From: Cladorhizidae sp. MBARI D1340-BT2
Taxonomy: Eukaryota > Porifera > Demospongiae > Poecilosclerida > Cladorhizidae
Assembly (NCBI GenBank): GCA_028752905.1
Contig: JAQNBH010000005.1
Location: 3,768,328-3,832,327, forward strand
Length of the DNA: 64,000 nt
Reading direction: 5' to 3'
In this document: piece after piece, positions 41,320 to 54,211 of the stretch
How the letters are laid out: every line of letters begins with the position of its first letter
Position numbering within the stretch: position 1 is the first letter of the stretch
Program-made: the position numbers and the translations under genes
Notes under the pieces: generated by a model
The model's database searches: none
Told to the model about the DNA's origin: nothing
The model's input: only the letters and a program-made list of their open reading frames with translations

Positions 41320-41700
41320 TGTTCCCATGGATGAGATATGCAGAATTGTGGGGCTAAGACAGCGACTGGATGATTATGAAAGAGTGGGTAATTACTTTAC
41401 GATCAACTTTAATTTTTTCCACCCCAACATTTCAAGGATGGAAAGGTGGCATTTCTGCTGGAGAAAGGTGTGGATGGAGTAAGTGGTGCAGTGATGGAGG
41501 AGGTGGGTGAGTGTGTTATGTATTTGGTAGGGAAGTGGTAGCAGAGGAAGACTGTTGTGTGGCGAGCTGATGATGAACTTTGGTACCCTCCCCCTCCCCC
41601 CCCCCCTCCCCTCTTTGAACATCTGACACTCTTACCTACCGCAAATATTTTATAGACTGTTAATATTATTTAGCATCAATGTAGTGGCCTTAATAGTATC
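41320..41700 (+). pseudogene. 5'-truncated second copy of the 35.6-37.7 kb LINE
   Basis: GGATGATTATGAAAGAGTGG, GATGGAAAGGTGGCATT and GCAGTGATGGAGGAGGTGGG parallel 37578-37750 of the first copy in the same order, up to the pyrimidine-rich CCTCCC stretch and TGTAGTGGCC. A short internal insertion separates the first two blocks. 5' truncation is typical of target-primed reverse transcription. Confidence 0.72.
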
Positions 41701-42545
41701 AAGATTACACCTGTACCACAAATACTACAGAGCATCTCTAAAACATGATCATCAACTCCCATCAGTGGACCACTACAAAGACCTTGGAATATACGTATCG
41801 AATGATCTGAGCTGGAATTTTCACTACAATCATATTTTAAGTAAAGCATATAAGTGACTAGGTCTAATACGTAGAACCTTCAGTCATGTCAACTCTGTGG
41901 AAACCAAAAAGACCATTTATCTAGCTCTCGTTAGATCTCAATTGGTATATGGTTCACCTCTCTGGAGACCTCAGTTCATCAAAGATATTGTGGCATTGGA
42001 AAGAATCCGAAGACATGCTACAAAATTTGTTACACCATGGACTGGAAGTCTAGACTTGTTGAACTAAAGATTCTCCACTGATGTATTTTTATTTTTTTAA
42101 CTTGCTGACATTATGTTTTTCATAAGGAGCATAAAAAATACAACTACCAGCTTCAATATATCGAGCCACATAACTTTCGCCTCCACCAACACTCGATCAT
42201 CACAGTCACTAAAGCTCAACCACTCGAGGATCTTTCCAGGCACTTTTATTTTACTCGACTACCCAGGCTCTGGAACATCATTCCACCTATAGATGTGCAA
42301 CAGACTATGGCCACTATTAAACTGAAACTAAATAAGCATTTATGGTCTGTATTTCTCTCTACCTTTGATCCCGATAATCCATGCACCTTCCACTTATTAT
42401 GTCCATGTAGTAAATGCATGTTTGTCCCCCATCTCCTAATCTATAATGGCTTTCAGTAGATTTTATTGTTATGCCAATGGTACAATTAACAGACTCAACA
42501 TCTTCATCGTATATATCACTCACATTCTCACAAATGTACTGTAAA
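41700..42545 (+). pseudogene. LINE reverse-transcriptase C-terminus relic
   Basis: Frames read [13 protein letters not shown] near 41776, LIRRTFSHVNSVETKKTIYL near 41857, LVRSQLVYGSPLWRPQFIKD near 41927 and LERIRRHATKFV. This is the conserved C-terminal region of CR1/Jockey/BEL-neighbour LINE ORF2 proteins. Stops (for example after KAYK) and frameshifts occur. The element runs directly into an (AAT)n tail. Confidence 0.75.
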
Positions 42546-42842
<297 letters not shown>

Positions 42843-43000
42843 AAAAGGATTCTCATTCTAGCTATCGATTTTTGTCATCAAGAAGCATCGAAAATGAGAA
42901 AGAAGGCGATAATGCTGAGCTCTTCTGCAGGAAGCCAAAATGGTTCTCCGTTACTTGCAATCCTCTGTGTGGTTCTCTGCGTGCATGAGAGCCGCGTTTG

Positions 43001-43010
43001 CCGCCATTTT
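43001..43010. promoter_or_regulatory. YY1-like motif upstream of KANSL3
   Basis: CCGCCATTTT is the reverse complement of AAAATGGCGG, a YY1 core. It lies 124 bases before the KANSL3 ATG, where a promoter-proximal or 5'-UTR site would be expected. A similar motif precedes the minus-strand gene at 31.7 kb. Confidence 0.4.
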
Positions 43011-43133
43011 GATCTCAATGGGTTTCGGTAGGAAAAATGGGCAAGGGAACGCCACTAGACTAGATAACAGTTCAGAGGTCAAGAGGGGCTGACCAGTACA
43101 CACTGTCCTTGAGAAACTTTTTAATCCTCTAAA

Positions 43134-46030
43134 ATGTCAATCCATATGGCTGAAGAGGTTCCTGTCTTTTTAGAACCAAATGAAGAACTTTTGCAGGTCG
43201 AGGGTAAACCTGAGAGTACAACAAGTACTGTTAATGGGGAGCTCTCGGGCAGCTGCCCTCCTCCTCAACTCTCCTCTAGAATAGCGCTGGAGCACAATTA
43301 TGCCAAATTAGTGCCCTTCAGGAGTACCCACGGTGGTGGTGGCAAGGACTCTTCCTTCCCTACCATTGTGCTGTTCCCTGACCGAGTCAAAAAGAAGCTC
43401 AAGAAAAGGAACAAGAAGCCGCTCAAGCCAGTGAAAGGGAGAGCAGGGTTGGAGGAGCCACAGGTTGTTACAGGAAATAACCCTGGAGAAATGAGTAACG
43501 AGGAAGGAGACTCCACCCTCACTGCGGCAACAGTCCCTCCAGTTGTGGAGGTGGAGTCTGCAGGGGGCGGTGATGTCAGTAGGTAATTAAATATCTTCTG
43601 AGATGTATGATAGATATTATTGATCCCCCCTGGTATTGTGTGATCACAGTGACCCTGAATTTGAGGATATTGATGTAACCAGTGTTGAACCAGAGGTTAC
43701 TTTGCCCTACGATGAAAGAAAGGTAGGGAACTACCATTTGATATCCATCATAGTATTATCCTAATATAACATCTCTTGCAGGTGAGCTCCATCATGGTAG
43801 AATGTGCCCGTTATGTCAACCTAGTGAGGGTTCCCATGGAGACGAGTGTCGGTGAGGCCTTGATAGGCCGGGCCCTGGATGGGTGCGATGTTCGACAGCA
43901 ATCACTTCTCAAGCAGCTCATTGGTATTCTAGAGGCCGACAAGCTGGCGAGACTTGCATATGCATGTGTAAGGAAGATAGGACTACATGCTGTGAACACA
44001 GAGAGAGATGTGAATTATGAGGGATAGATAGGAAGGTGGACAGAGAAGTAGACTTGAATGGGGAGTGTTGGACGTGGGGTAGATGGGACGGATAATAAGG
44101 GTGAGCTTCTGTCCCTCAAATTCCAACTTCACCTTTCTCTTTTTCTCTCCATCTTTTGGCTCTCCTTCTCAATGGGTTCTCAAGGTCCCTCATGAGCCGA
44201 TCAAGAGGCGACTCTCCACAGATGGTGCAGCTAGGAAGTTCCGCAAAGTTCTGGCTGGAGTTCTGTGGGTAAGCGAATATGTCACAGCAATAGAATGCAG
44301 TAGACTTTCTTTTTATTGCCCTTCTTCCTGTCCAGGATTCTAAGCTGACACGATGGTGCCATGAAACACTCTTGCGAGTACTGGATTCTAGCTTGCTGCC
44401 GGTGTACTTAGACGTGTTACAAGTGTTAAAGGCCAAGGCTCCGGTGTTGGTGGAGCACATGATACATGCCAGTTTGGGCATGGCCACTGGTGGAGAGGCA
44501 TTTAGCTTGCTTCTCAAACGACCATGGAATCCTGCAGTCGGCCTTTATAGCACTGAGAAACAGGTGAGCGACTAGGCAGGTGGTGAGTTAAGGAGGTTAT
44601 CCATACTCCTTTGTTAATTAATTAGCACCCACTGTATGAACATCACACTGGATTGAGGCAGGTTGAAAATGGCTCTTTAAGGAGGACCCACTGGGTTGGG
44701 ACAGGTTGAAGCGGTTGACAATAGCTTGATAAGGACACACACTGGACCAACATCACACTGGGTTGAAGTAGGTTGATAATGGCTCTATGGGGATACACAC
44801 TGGATTAACATTACACTGGGTTGGAATACGTTGACAATAGGTCTATGGGGACACCAAGGGAGGTTGAAGTAGATTGAGACTTTGGCGACACTTTGGAGCA
44901 ATGACATAATGAGTTGGGATAGGTTGGAGTACATTGACAATAGCTCTCTGGGGACACATGCTGGATTAACATTGAGGGAGGTTTGAGTTGACAATAGCTC
45001 CATGTGAAGACACACACACTAGATCGGTATCACTCTGGATTGAGGCAGGGTTGAAGCTTTGAGATCAACTCTCTGACTTTTAACTTAGAAACTTAGATCA
45101 AGAACATAGCTGTAAGGATGAGTGATGTTTCTAATCCTGAAGCTTTTCAAGAGCAGAAACAGCTGAACATTTTTTACTTGCCATATGTAGAGGGGCTGGT
45201 AAAAATTTCCTTTAAAGGGGTCAACTTTTCTTCCTGTAGGAGACCCCGTGTAATATACCGTAAACTCTGGTAAGCCTCTGCGCTAGATGTTTAGTGCACA
45301 TAAAGCATAAAGATGTTAGGTGCCCATTTTGTTGCTTTTTCAAACAGACTTTGTTAAGCCTCCTTATGGTATTTCACGGTGAAGCACTGATATTGATGTC
45401 GTAATTATGCATATATGCATATTAGCTGTACCGTCAAGGCAACATATTGCAACAAAACATACATTGAGGCAAGAATTTTACCGGTCTATCATTTGTCTAT
45501 AGTTGTCTGTAATTTTTTGACGAGCTTCTTGCTACTTATTTGCAGGGGACTTCTAGTCCTTTTCCCAGTCTTCTAGTAGCGCAGGGAACTTCTCCATAGC
45601 CTAGGAATTTCCAAAACACTTTCTGACGTACCAACCGATTGTAGTTCAGGCTTGTGATGATGCCAATAGCGAGCTTGCAAGAATTGTAAAAGGAGTTTTT
45701 CATCGTGAAGGATGTTGGGATAGTCCTGTAGAGAACATGCTTCCGAGGAATAGCAAGGTGCCTTCTTAGTTCTCCAAGGGGTTAGAAGCGGTGCACTAAA
45801 CAACCAGTATACAGCATTGCACCTAGTGCTTAAATCTTTGTGCCATAATTATGCCATTATATTCCTCCACATTGGTGTAAATTACCTTGGTGCTTAAAAA
45901 GTAATATAAAAAAAGACATTTCAGCACTTAAAATTCACATTTTATTAATTATGTATAGGTCAAGTTCGAGCCAGCACCAATCTTCATCTCCCTTCCTTTT
46001 TCTACCATGGGCTTGGGAGGACGCAGGTGT
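43134..46030 (+). CDS. KANSL3: KAT8 regulatory NSL complex subunit 3, 5' exons
   Basis: Coding exons 43134-43582, 43650-43722, 43782-43967, 44185-44268, 44336-44563 and a probable 45959-46030 join in phase at GT-AG sites. KANSL3 belongs to the NSL chromatin complex with the MOF/KAT8 acetyltransferase. Matches to human KANSL3 in order: LEHNYAKLVPF, TLPYDERK then SSIMVECARYV, LEADKLARLA, FRKVLAGVLWDSKLTRW, LPVYLDVLQVLKAKAP and SLLLKRPWNPAVGLYS. The sixth exon (APIFISLPFS...GGRR) aligns with the SPLILIASSGP strand that opens the alpha/beta-hydrolase-like domain. A basic run (KKKLKKRNKKPLK, about residue 85) may be a nuclear signal. A start at the second ATG (43146) is possible. The remaining ~500+ residues were not found downstream. 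Confidence 0.9.
44640..45060. repeat. Imperfect 55-65-bp repeats in KANSL3 intron 5
   Basis: Diverged units built on ACACTGGATTAACAT, CACTGGGTTGG, AGGTTGACAATAGCTCTATG and GGGGACACA. About six to seven copies fill part of the 1.4-kb intron between the fifth and the proposed sixth exon. They are older and more diverged than the other arrays. Confidence 0.75.
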
Positions 46031-46194
46031 GTAAGTGTTAATTAGGGTTTATAAGTAGTAGGATGCAGGTTTATTAAGGTTAATTAAAGGAGGGTCGCAG
46101 GTGTGTTAATTAAGAGGGATGCAGGAAAATCACAACAGGCAAAGAATACCATGCCTGTGAGGATCGTTAATCAATATAGCTAGCTCACGCACAC

Positions 46195-46330
46195 CAAGTA
46201 ACCATTCAGTTCTGCTGTTTGGTTTGCAGAGTTCTCCTGTGCAAGGCTGTAGCTGGGTCTCTACCAAGAGGCTGACTCTAATAACTAACAAGAATAAGAA
46301 TAAAACTAACAAGAATAACAACAGCAGGCT
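46195..46330 (-). repeat. Dispersed SINE-like repeat (partner 55555-55680)
   Basis: GTTCTGCTGTTTGGTTTGCA, GGCTGTAGCTGGGTCTC and GCTGACTCTAATAA followed by an (AAC/AAT)-rich tail are paralleled at 55555-55680. Similarity is patchy. No tRNA-like box could be placed. Confidence 0.5.
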
Positions 46331-48820
46331 TCTTTCCACAAAAAGAAGAAAAAAGCGGGGCAACATTAGCCCCACCCTCAACTGCACCCACCATATTTAA
46401 CTACATCACCCCATTATTAATGGTGATGTTATGATCATAAGGAGCATGTGTTTCTTTTGCAAGTACAGTACTAGAATGAAGATTGACAATCAAGAATCAT
46501 AGCTTGAGGAGGAGTAACCTATATATGTCTACAATAACCTTCTCAATAATCAGCTTGAAATTGTATTCACTCGACATTTTGACTAGATGCTCTAGCCTTC
46601 ATTATTGTAGTGTTATTATGTCAGCTGAGAGTTCATTGAGAACTTATATATGTGACTGGATTTGTAAAAACATTGGGAACAATTATTTAGATGTAAGCAG
46701 TTTTATTATTTTTTGTCAAAATATGATTAATTAACAGCTAGAACTATCCTGAACCTGTGGCAGTTATTATCCATTAGAGGACTTAATAAGCTCTTTCAGT
46801 GAGCTAGGTCAAAATACACTTTACTTTTGAGATTGAATCGATTTGTGCATGCTTTGAGCACACATGTTAGGCACGCTTTCTTCAGCTGCTGTACTTTCTG
46901 GTATTTTTTAAAAGATGACTTGTGCAGACCACGTCACCAGTATACTCTCCAGATGCACCAGAGAAAGCCTCGACATGATGGGAGGCTCAGACGGTGACGC
47001 ACTTGAGCAAAGTTAGTAGTATGTGGCTTCACCTCGCATGCACCCTGACAACGTCTTTGAAGTGCAATTACTCCAATAATGCAATTACTCCAATAATAAT
47101 TTTTTGATTAAGTAGAGTTTATGAGGGCTTCCCAAATCTTATCACAATTAATGACTGTTTACTAAGGCTAACATGGATTCTTCAGTTAGACCAGTCAAAT
47201 GATTCTTTAAAGCAGATTGAACAAGGGATAAGCCTGTCATTGAACTCCATACAAATTCAAGGCACTATTCCCAATTTTGACTTCTAAATCCTAAATCTAT
47301 TCATCTCTTTCTCCTTCAGTCTCAATTCATCTCTTTTCCTTTTCCTTTCTCTTCTTAACTGAGTGACCTCTATAAGTGGATATATCAGCAAAACTCGGCC
47401 ATCAGCCATAAAAAATTATTCCAATACACACTAAACTAATTTAAAAAAACCTACACATGCCCAATAGACTGCTGTATCTAGTCATAAAACTTTTCTTCTT
47501 GTTTGAGTGAACAAAACAAAATAATTCAAATGTCTGACGATCACAACTGCTGTCATGAACGGTCTCCTCCTGACATTGCAAAGTAAAGCTGCACAGGTAT
47601 TCATGCTTACTTGGAATTGGTCTGGATCCCTTCATTCTTGAAAAAAGGATGTGCTCCTGGATGGATTTCTTAGCTGTAGTTTTTTTTAGTGTGACTTAGT
47701 TCTATGAAGCTTTTGTTTGCTTACTTCAAAGGAGCTGATTCTTTTACGAAAATACAGCATAAAGATGTGACAGTGTACTTTGAGTAATTGCCGTAAATAT
47801 TATGGATAAAAACATGCATATAAAGTTGTTCAATTGGTTAAAGAAAGTAGTACAGTGAAGAAAGTAGTAGCCTACAGTGTAATGAATAGTATGGTGTGTG
47901 CTAGCACATTAAAGGGGAAAAACCTGACCAACAAAATATGGCATGTGCTAAGTTATGTAGTGAACTCCTGATGAAGGCTAGAGCATCTAGCCGGAACATC
48001 GAGTGAAATTGATTATCGAGAAAGTCGTTGTAAGAAGAAACAAGTTAGAAAAAATGTTTAGAGGGAGACACCAAAGCTGGAGTCCTTGAAGCTTGGAGTT
48101 GAACTTCACAGAATTTGGACAAAGCTTATATCTCGGCTAAAACTCATTTTCGCAGCCTTTTAGTTTACTACAGTAGTTTCAGCTGATTTTAGCTCCAAAA
48201 GCACTTCCAGCTTGCCTTGAATCCATTGCTAAGGTGGGAAACCAGCAGCTCCTCCAAAAAGTTAAAAGACGTGAAGGTTCTACTTCTGTCTACCTATCTA
48301 TGTATGTTCTTTCTCCCCGCCACATAAATTTACGTGCAATGGGTCCATTCATTGTAATTTTAGTACCAGAAAACTCGATGCATTGCAGTGACTAATATGT
48401 TTCTCGATTCAATCAAGCATGAAAATTGGTAATGGGTGAACACGTTCATGTGTGCGCATGCAATTATTGGCTTGTTCATGTGGTGCGCATGCAATTATTG
48501 GCTTAGCTGAGCTGATTCAGCAGATGCTGCTACATGAATGTTTTCACTGCTAAGAAGTGGTCGGTTGGTTTATTGAAAGCTTACTCTTGTGACAGTATAT
48601 AACTAACAGCACACATCTTCAAACAAAACCAGGTAATCTACTTGTGATGCATGATATATGTAAATATGGATATTACATAAGGAATGAACGTGGCAAAAAA
48701 TCTGCTAGTTCTGGAGTTAGCCTGAGCCACTGTTCCAAAGTTCTAGGCTGCTTGACTGCACAAACAAAACACAACAACAACAACAGCAAAAGAATACAAA
48801 GATTTTGACCTGATTGACCT
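46331..48820. other. No gene seen; hairpin-family fragments
   Basis: Half copies of the 7.1-kb hairpin family lie at about 46536-46650 and 47965-48020 (CTGATGAAGGCTAGAGCATC). TGCGCATGCAATTATTGGCT is duplicated at about 48455-48505. A patch near 48175-48240 (GCTCCAAAAGCACTTCCAGC) recurs at 55.41 and 56.54 kb. I looked for the missing KANSL3 exons and found none I could support. Confidence 0.5.
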
Positions 48821-48970
48821 GTCAAAAAAAGAAAGATCACCAATGAGACCGCAGTAATTTAGAGGACCCTTTACCTTTTGAAACCATGTACACTGATATA
48901 TTAAAAGGTAAATGACTTCTAAATTGTTGTGGTCTACGTTGATAAATTCTTGTTTCTGTTCTTTTTTGAC
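48821..48970. mobile_element. Short palindromic MITE (GTCAAAAAA termini)
   Basis: It begins GTCAAAAAAAGAAA and ends TTCTTTTTTGAC. The inner arms carry AGAGGACCCTTTACC and GGTAAATGACTTCT, and GTGGTCTACGTTG. It is 150 bp and non-coding. Closest relative: 58151-58304. Confidence 0.75.
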
Positions 48971-49479
48971 AAATCAATCTTTCAAAACACAATTTATCTT
49001 TCTATCACTTATATGTAACATGACTAGAAGTCCAATTTTCCAGAAGTCTCCAATTTTTCCAATGCATTGAAGTTATTTCTCGATTCAGTGAATAGTACAA
49101 CAAACTTGCTGGTGTGCATGCACTCACTATTGAGCCTAGCAGAGTTGATTGACCAAGTGCTGCATGTTTTGGGTACTCAGTTGGTTCTCTGAGAAGTTTA
49201 CTCTTGTGACAATTTAACAATGCAGACCTTCAACAAAACCAGATTCACTACTTCTATCCATATGTGTGTGTGTATGTTTTTTTGTTTGTGTGCGAGTGTG
49301 TGCTTATATTAGTAAGAAACATGGAAACAATTAACATCATAATGATTGATTAGTTGTGAGGTTATCCTGAGCAGCTTCTTGACGTATGCTGCTTGATTTA
49401 ACATTTAATATAACAAGAACAACGAAACAAGGCAAAAGTATTTGATTTAAAAACAAACAATACATATGTACTATATAGC

Positions 49480-49860
49480 AGCCTGGCCTTTCCAGTAAAA
49501 AAAGAGAAGTGACACGAGTATTGATCACAGATACATTCCAAAATACAGAATCCAACCACCTGATATGAAGTGAATCTCTTACAAGGTGGCGAAAATGCCA
49601 CCAAAATGCCTAAAATGGACCATTTTCTCCATTCCCCAAAGCAAAACCACCAGTAAAGGTCCTGATACATTCTGCCTTGTCTGGTATACCTGGTAAGAAT
49701 GAACCAAATAACTGATGGCCAAAATGCTGCAAAAAGGGCCAAAAATACCCTAAACTAAGCCACTTCCTCCATTCCAAAATAAAATGTTGCCTTCCTTGAC
49801 TGGTCCTTAAATACCACACAAAGTCTTGTTTTGATTGGTGCATGAGGTCTTGGTGCTGCT
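49480..49860. repeat. Dispersed repeat family, copy 1 (partner about 53380-53740)
   Basis: AAAGAGAAGTGACACGAGTA, TTGATCACAGATACATTCCA, CCTGATATGAAGT, GGTGGCGAAAATGCC and AAAAAGGGCCAAAAATA all recur in the same order at 53.4-53.7 kb. Shorter copies start at about 49985 and 54104. It is probably a non-autonomous mobile element; ends and class are not resolved. Confidence 0.7.
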
Positions 49861-50044
49861 GGGCAGAGAAATAGTGTGATGCAAGTATTGATCACTGATC
49901 ATAACTCTGTTGTTATAGCTAGTCCTTTCTGGATGCCACACCAGCTTGAAAAACATAATAGAAGGGTGCTCGGCATTGTCCGGACAAAAGAGAGAAGTGA
50001 CAAAAGTACTGATCGCAGTTACATTATCCAACATAACTGTACCT

Positions 50045-51990
50045 GATAAGTTGTGCATCTGATTCTGCAACCATGCATATAAGTTGGGCATCTGATTGTG
50101 CAGCCATGCATATAAGTTGGGCATCTGATTGTGCAGCCATGCATATAAGTTGGGCATCTGATTGTACAGCCATGCATATAAGTTGGGCATCTGATTGTGC
50201 AACCATGCATATAAGTTGGACATCTGATTGTGCAGCCATGCATATAAGTTGGGCATCTGATTGTACAGCCATGCATATAAGTTGGGCATCTGATTGTGCA
50301 ACCATGCATATAAGTTGGACATCTGATTGTGCAACCATGCATATAAGTTGGCCATCTGATTGTGCAGCCATGCATATAAGTTGTGCATCTGATTGTGCAA
50401 CCATGCATATAAGTTGTGCATCTGATTGTGCAGCCATGCATATAAGTTGTGCATCTGATTGTGCAGCCATGCATATAAGTTGGGCATCTGATTGTGCAAC
50501 CATGCATATAAGTTGTGCATCTGATTGTGCAACCATGCTTATAAGTTGTGCATCTGATTGTACAGCCATGCATATAAGTTGTCCATCTGATTGTGCAGCC
50601 ATGCATATAAGTTGGACATCTGATTGTACAGCCATGCATATAAGTTGGGCATCTGATTGTGCAACCATGCATATAAGTTGGGCATCTGATTGTGCAACCA
50701 TGCATATAAGTTGGGCATCTGATTGTGCAACCATGCATATAAGTTGGACATCTGATTGTACAACCATGCATATAAGTTGGGCATCTGATTGTGCAGCCAT
50801 GCATATAAGTTGGACATCTGATTGTGCAGCCATGCATATAAGTTGGGCATCTGATTGTGCAACCATGCATATAAGTTGGGCATCTGATTGTGCAGCCATG
50901 CATATAAGTTGTGCATCTGATTGTGCAGCCATGCATATAAGTTGGGTATCTGATTGTGCAGCCATGCATATAAGTTGGCCATCTGATTGTGCAACCATGC
51001 ATATAAGTTGGACATCTGATTGTGCAGCCATGCATATAAGTTGTGCATCTGATTGTGCAACCATGCATATAAGTTGGGCATCTGATTGTGCAGCCATGCA
51101 TATAAGTTGTGCATCTGATTGTGCAACCATGCATATAAGTTGTGCATCTGATTGTGCAACCATGCATATAAGTTGGGCATCTGATTGTGCAACCATGCAT
51201 ATAAGTTGGGCATCTGATTGTGCAACCATGCATATAAGTTGGGCATCTGATTGTGCAACCATGCATATAAGTTGGACATCTGATTGTGCAACCATGCATA
51301 TAAGTTGTGCATCTGATTGTGCAACCATGCATATAAGTTGTGCATCTGATTGTGCAGCCATGCATATAAGTTGTGCATCTGATTGTGCAACCATGCATAT
51401 AAGTTGGGCATCTGATTGTGCAACCATGCATATAAGTTGGACATCTGATTGTGCAACCATGCATATAAGTTGGGCATCTGATTGTGCAACCATGCATATA
51501 AGTTGTGCATCTGATTGTGCAACCATGCATATAAGTTGGGCATTTGATTGTGCAACCATGCATATAAGTTTGGCATCTGATTGTGCAGCCATGCATATAA
51601 GTTGGCCATCTGATTGTGAAACCATGCATATAAGTTGGGCATCTGATTGTGCAACCATGCATATAAGTTGGGCATCTGATTGTGCAACCATGCATATAAG
51701 TTGTGCATCTGATTGTGCAACCATGCATATAAGTTGGGCATCTGATTGTGCAGCCATGCATATAAGTTGGGCATCTGATTGTGCAGCCATGCATATAAGT
51801 TGGGCATCTGATTGTGCAACCATGCATATAAGTTGGGCATCTGATTGTGCAACCATGCATATAAGTTGAGCATCTGATTGTGCAACCATGCATATAAGTT
51901 GTGCATCTGATTGTGCAACCATGCATATAAGTTGTGCATCTGATTGTGCAGCCATGCATATAAGTTGGCCATCTGATTGTGCAACCATGC
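50045..51990. repeat. 33-bp minisatellite, about 58 copies
   Basis: The unit is CATGCATATAAGTTGGGCAT followed by CTGATTGTGCAAC. Variation is concentrated at two sites: GGGCAT/GTGCAT/GGACAT/GGCCAT, and GCAACC/GCAGCC. The 33-bp period keeps three minus frames and a + frame open for up to ~700 codons (MHGCTIRCPTY, MVAQSDAQLIC, NLYAWLHNQM). The array starts inside a short copy of the 49.5-kb dispersed repeat (CCTGATAAGTTG). Confidence 0.95.
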
Positions 51991-53379
51991 AACATCTGTA
52001 AGAACACACGTATCTCAGTGTCTGTTAGTCTGTCCATCTGTATGTATACATGTGCACTATTCCCGGACGAACAGAAAGTTAGATTCGGACGAAACTTCAC
52101 ATACGGAACTAGACGGATGTGTTGGTGGTTTTTGTCAACATTTGAAGATTCGGACTTGAAGCCACCGTCGTATGGCATAACACTTGGCATTGTCGGCCAT
52201 TTTGAATACATATACCCGCACATGCATTTCCACACATTTGCGACCATAGCAACAGAATGCAACGTCACAACATTACCAACAAGCTATGCTAGCTGCGTTA
52301 GCCTGGCCTCTTGCAAAAGTTTGCTAAAGCTGCTTCTAGCCCTACTCTACTAGAAAAACACCACAGTTGCTGAAATGGAGAAATTTACAGAGGGAGGCGT
52401 TGTCTTCGATTTACTGGTTTCACTTTTCTCCTCTCATAGGTAGCTAGCCATTAAGCGTGTGGGGGAGAGTAATATTGGTGCGTCAACATTTGGGGGGGGG
52501 GGAGTGTAGAGGGAAGCATGTCCTGAATTCTCATTTTTCCCGCTCCTTTGCTGGCCTTTCCCTGGCTACACGGGCACAAATAACAAGGCGGGATACAAAA
52601 GACCTGGCAAGGAGCTTCAGCTCATCATACAATGCCTCATATTTGCTTGTGGTATGAAATGGATTTGCACGATTTATTTTCAGCTGCCATCAAAAGAAGA
52701 CTGAAGTATTGTTGGGTGAAACATTTGGCAAGAAAACAAAAAAAAATGATTGAAAGAGAAATCCACTGGATAGGCTTGTCAAAAGCAAGCAAACATGACC
52801 GTGTACAATCTTTTACTTACTATTTGAAAGCAAATTCAAAGTTTAGACAGCCCTTCACCATTTGAAACACATACGCCAGTAATGATTGGTGCTCATGATT
52901 TTAAATGGTATATATCTAACATGCCTTTTTTGGAAAAATGTAGTTAATTTTTTTTTTGTAAAAACATTTATCTTGCACTTCAAGTTGTTTTTGTTTGCTT
53001 GTTTGATTTGTTATCTCTATTTATTATAGTTGAGCGGTGGCGAGCGACTTCACTCTAGCAACATCAGTGTCTAAGCCAGGCTTGTGCAAAGTCCAACTCC
53101 AAGCTTCTGGGATTCCAGCATTAGTTCTCCTTCTAAGGACCTTGTCTCTTCTTAGTTGCACCCTACACAATTCGTATCTTGTAGCTTATTGTTGACTGTA
53201 CCCATGTAGACTATGTTGTACGCTACACAAGTCAGCACACACCAAATGTTGTTGCTATTGCTGACTGTATCACGTACATAACGTCAGCTGCAGAATCTCA
53301 AAGACTTGGTAAAGTTGTCCATGAGCGGGCTCCACTTTTCCACAATCAAGAAATAGATTATCGTGGACTAGCATGGTAC
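51991..53379. other. No gene seen
   Basis: A segment at about 51990-52110 (GTCTGTCCATCTGTATGTAT, CCCGGACGAACAGAAAG, GACGAAACTTCACATACGG) has the look of a dispersed element. A second short frame near 52632-52865 ends before a GGTATATA-rich stretch. Nothing is supported as coding. Confidence 0.45.
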
Positions 53380-53740
53380 CCGGCGTTGCCTGGACGAAAA
53401 AAGACAAGTGACATAAGTATTGATCACAGTTGCATTCCAAAATGCAAAATCCAACCATAAAGATACCTGATATGAAGTCAATCCTACTTACAGGGTGGCG
53501 AAAATGCCCCCAAAAGCTCCCCAAAAAGGAGCTATTTCCAAAAAGAAAAAACACCCTTCAAGGCATACCTGGTAACCTTTTTGTATCCAGCTGGTAACCT
53601 TTTTGTACCCAGGTAGGAAAGTCCAACTTTACAGGTGGCCAAGATGCTGTAAAAAGGGCCAAAAATAGCCTAAAATGAGCTACTTCCTATATCCAAAGCA
53701 AATTTATTTTGTTTGGATCGGCCTATGAGGCCTCCCTCCA
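53380..53740. repeat. Dispersed repeat family, copy 2 (partner about 49480-49860)
   Basis: It begins near GTACCCGGCGTTGCCTGGAC and continues through AAGTGACATAAGTATTGATC to AAAAAGGGCCAAAAATAGCC, with short internal differences from copy 1. A third partial copy lies at about 54104-54175. Confidence 0.7.
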
Positions 53741-54211
53741 TACACAGCAGGTTTGTTTCAGGTTTTTCATAAGGGAGTGCTAAAGTGATTTTTTTTGGGG
53801 GGGTGGGGAAGGACTCCAAGCATTCGCAGGGCACCCTCTAGGGGTGTCTGGGTGCATGCTTTTCAGGAACTTTTGGGTTTTTAGGTCCTCTTGATTGATT
53901 TGATGCAATTCCAGAGAGAAATAGCAGGCAGAGAAGCTGATCTAGTCAGTGATGAAACACCCACTCCAGAGTAGGTCTTCTTTTAGCTGCTTGGACATCA
54001 TTACTTTTATTCCCTTATGGGGTATGGGGTAGCATAATTCCAAATCCTCCCCCCCCCCCCCCCCCCCCCCTCCCCTCTGAAAGCAACCCAGCACGCACTG
54101 CCAGGACAAAAAAGAGAAGTGAGGCAAGTGTTGATCGCACTAGTCTGTCTAGATTCCATTCCAGCTTTGAAAACATAATAGTTTCCTATGCAGGATCTGT
54201 CAGGTGCACAC

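Noticed and set aside
43298..43522. Minus frame of 74 codons inside KANSL3 exon 1
   Set aside because: Shadow of the coding exon; the + strand matches KANSL3 and splices in phase.
50019..52268. Frames up to 749 codons with 11-residue repeats
   Set aside because: Produced by the 33-bp array; multiple frames on both strands are open simultaneously.
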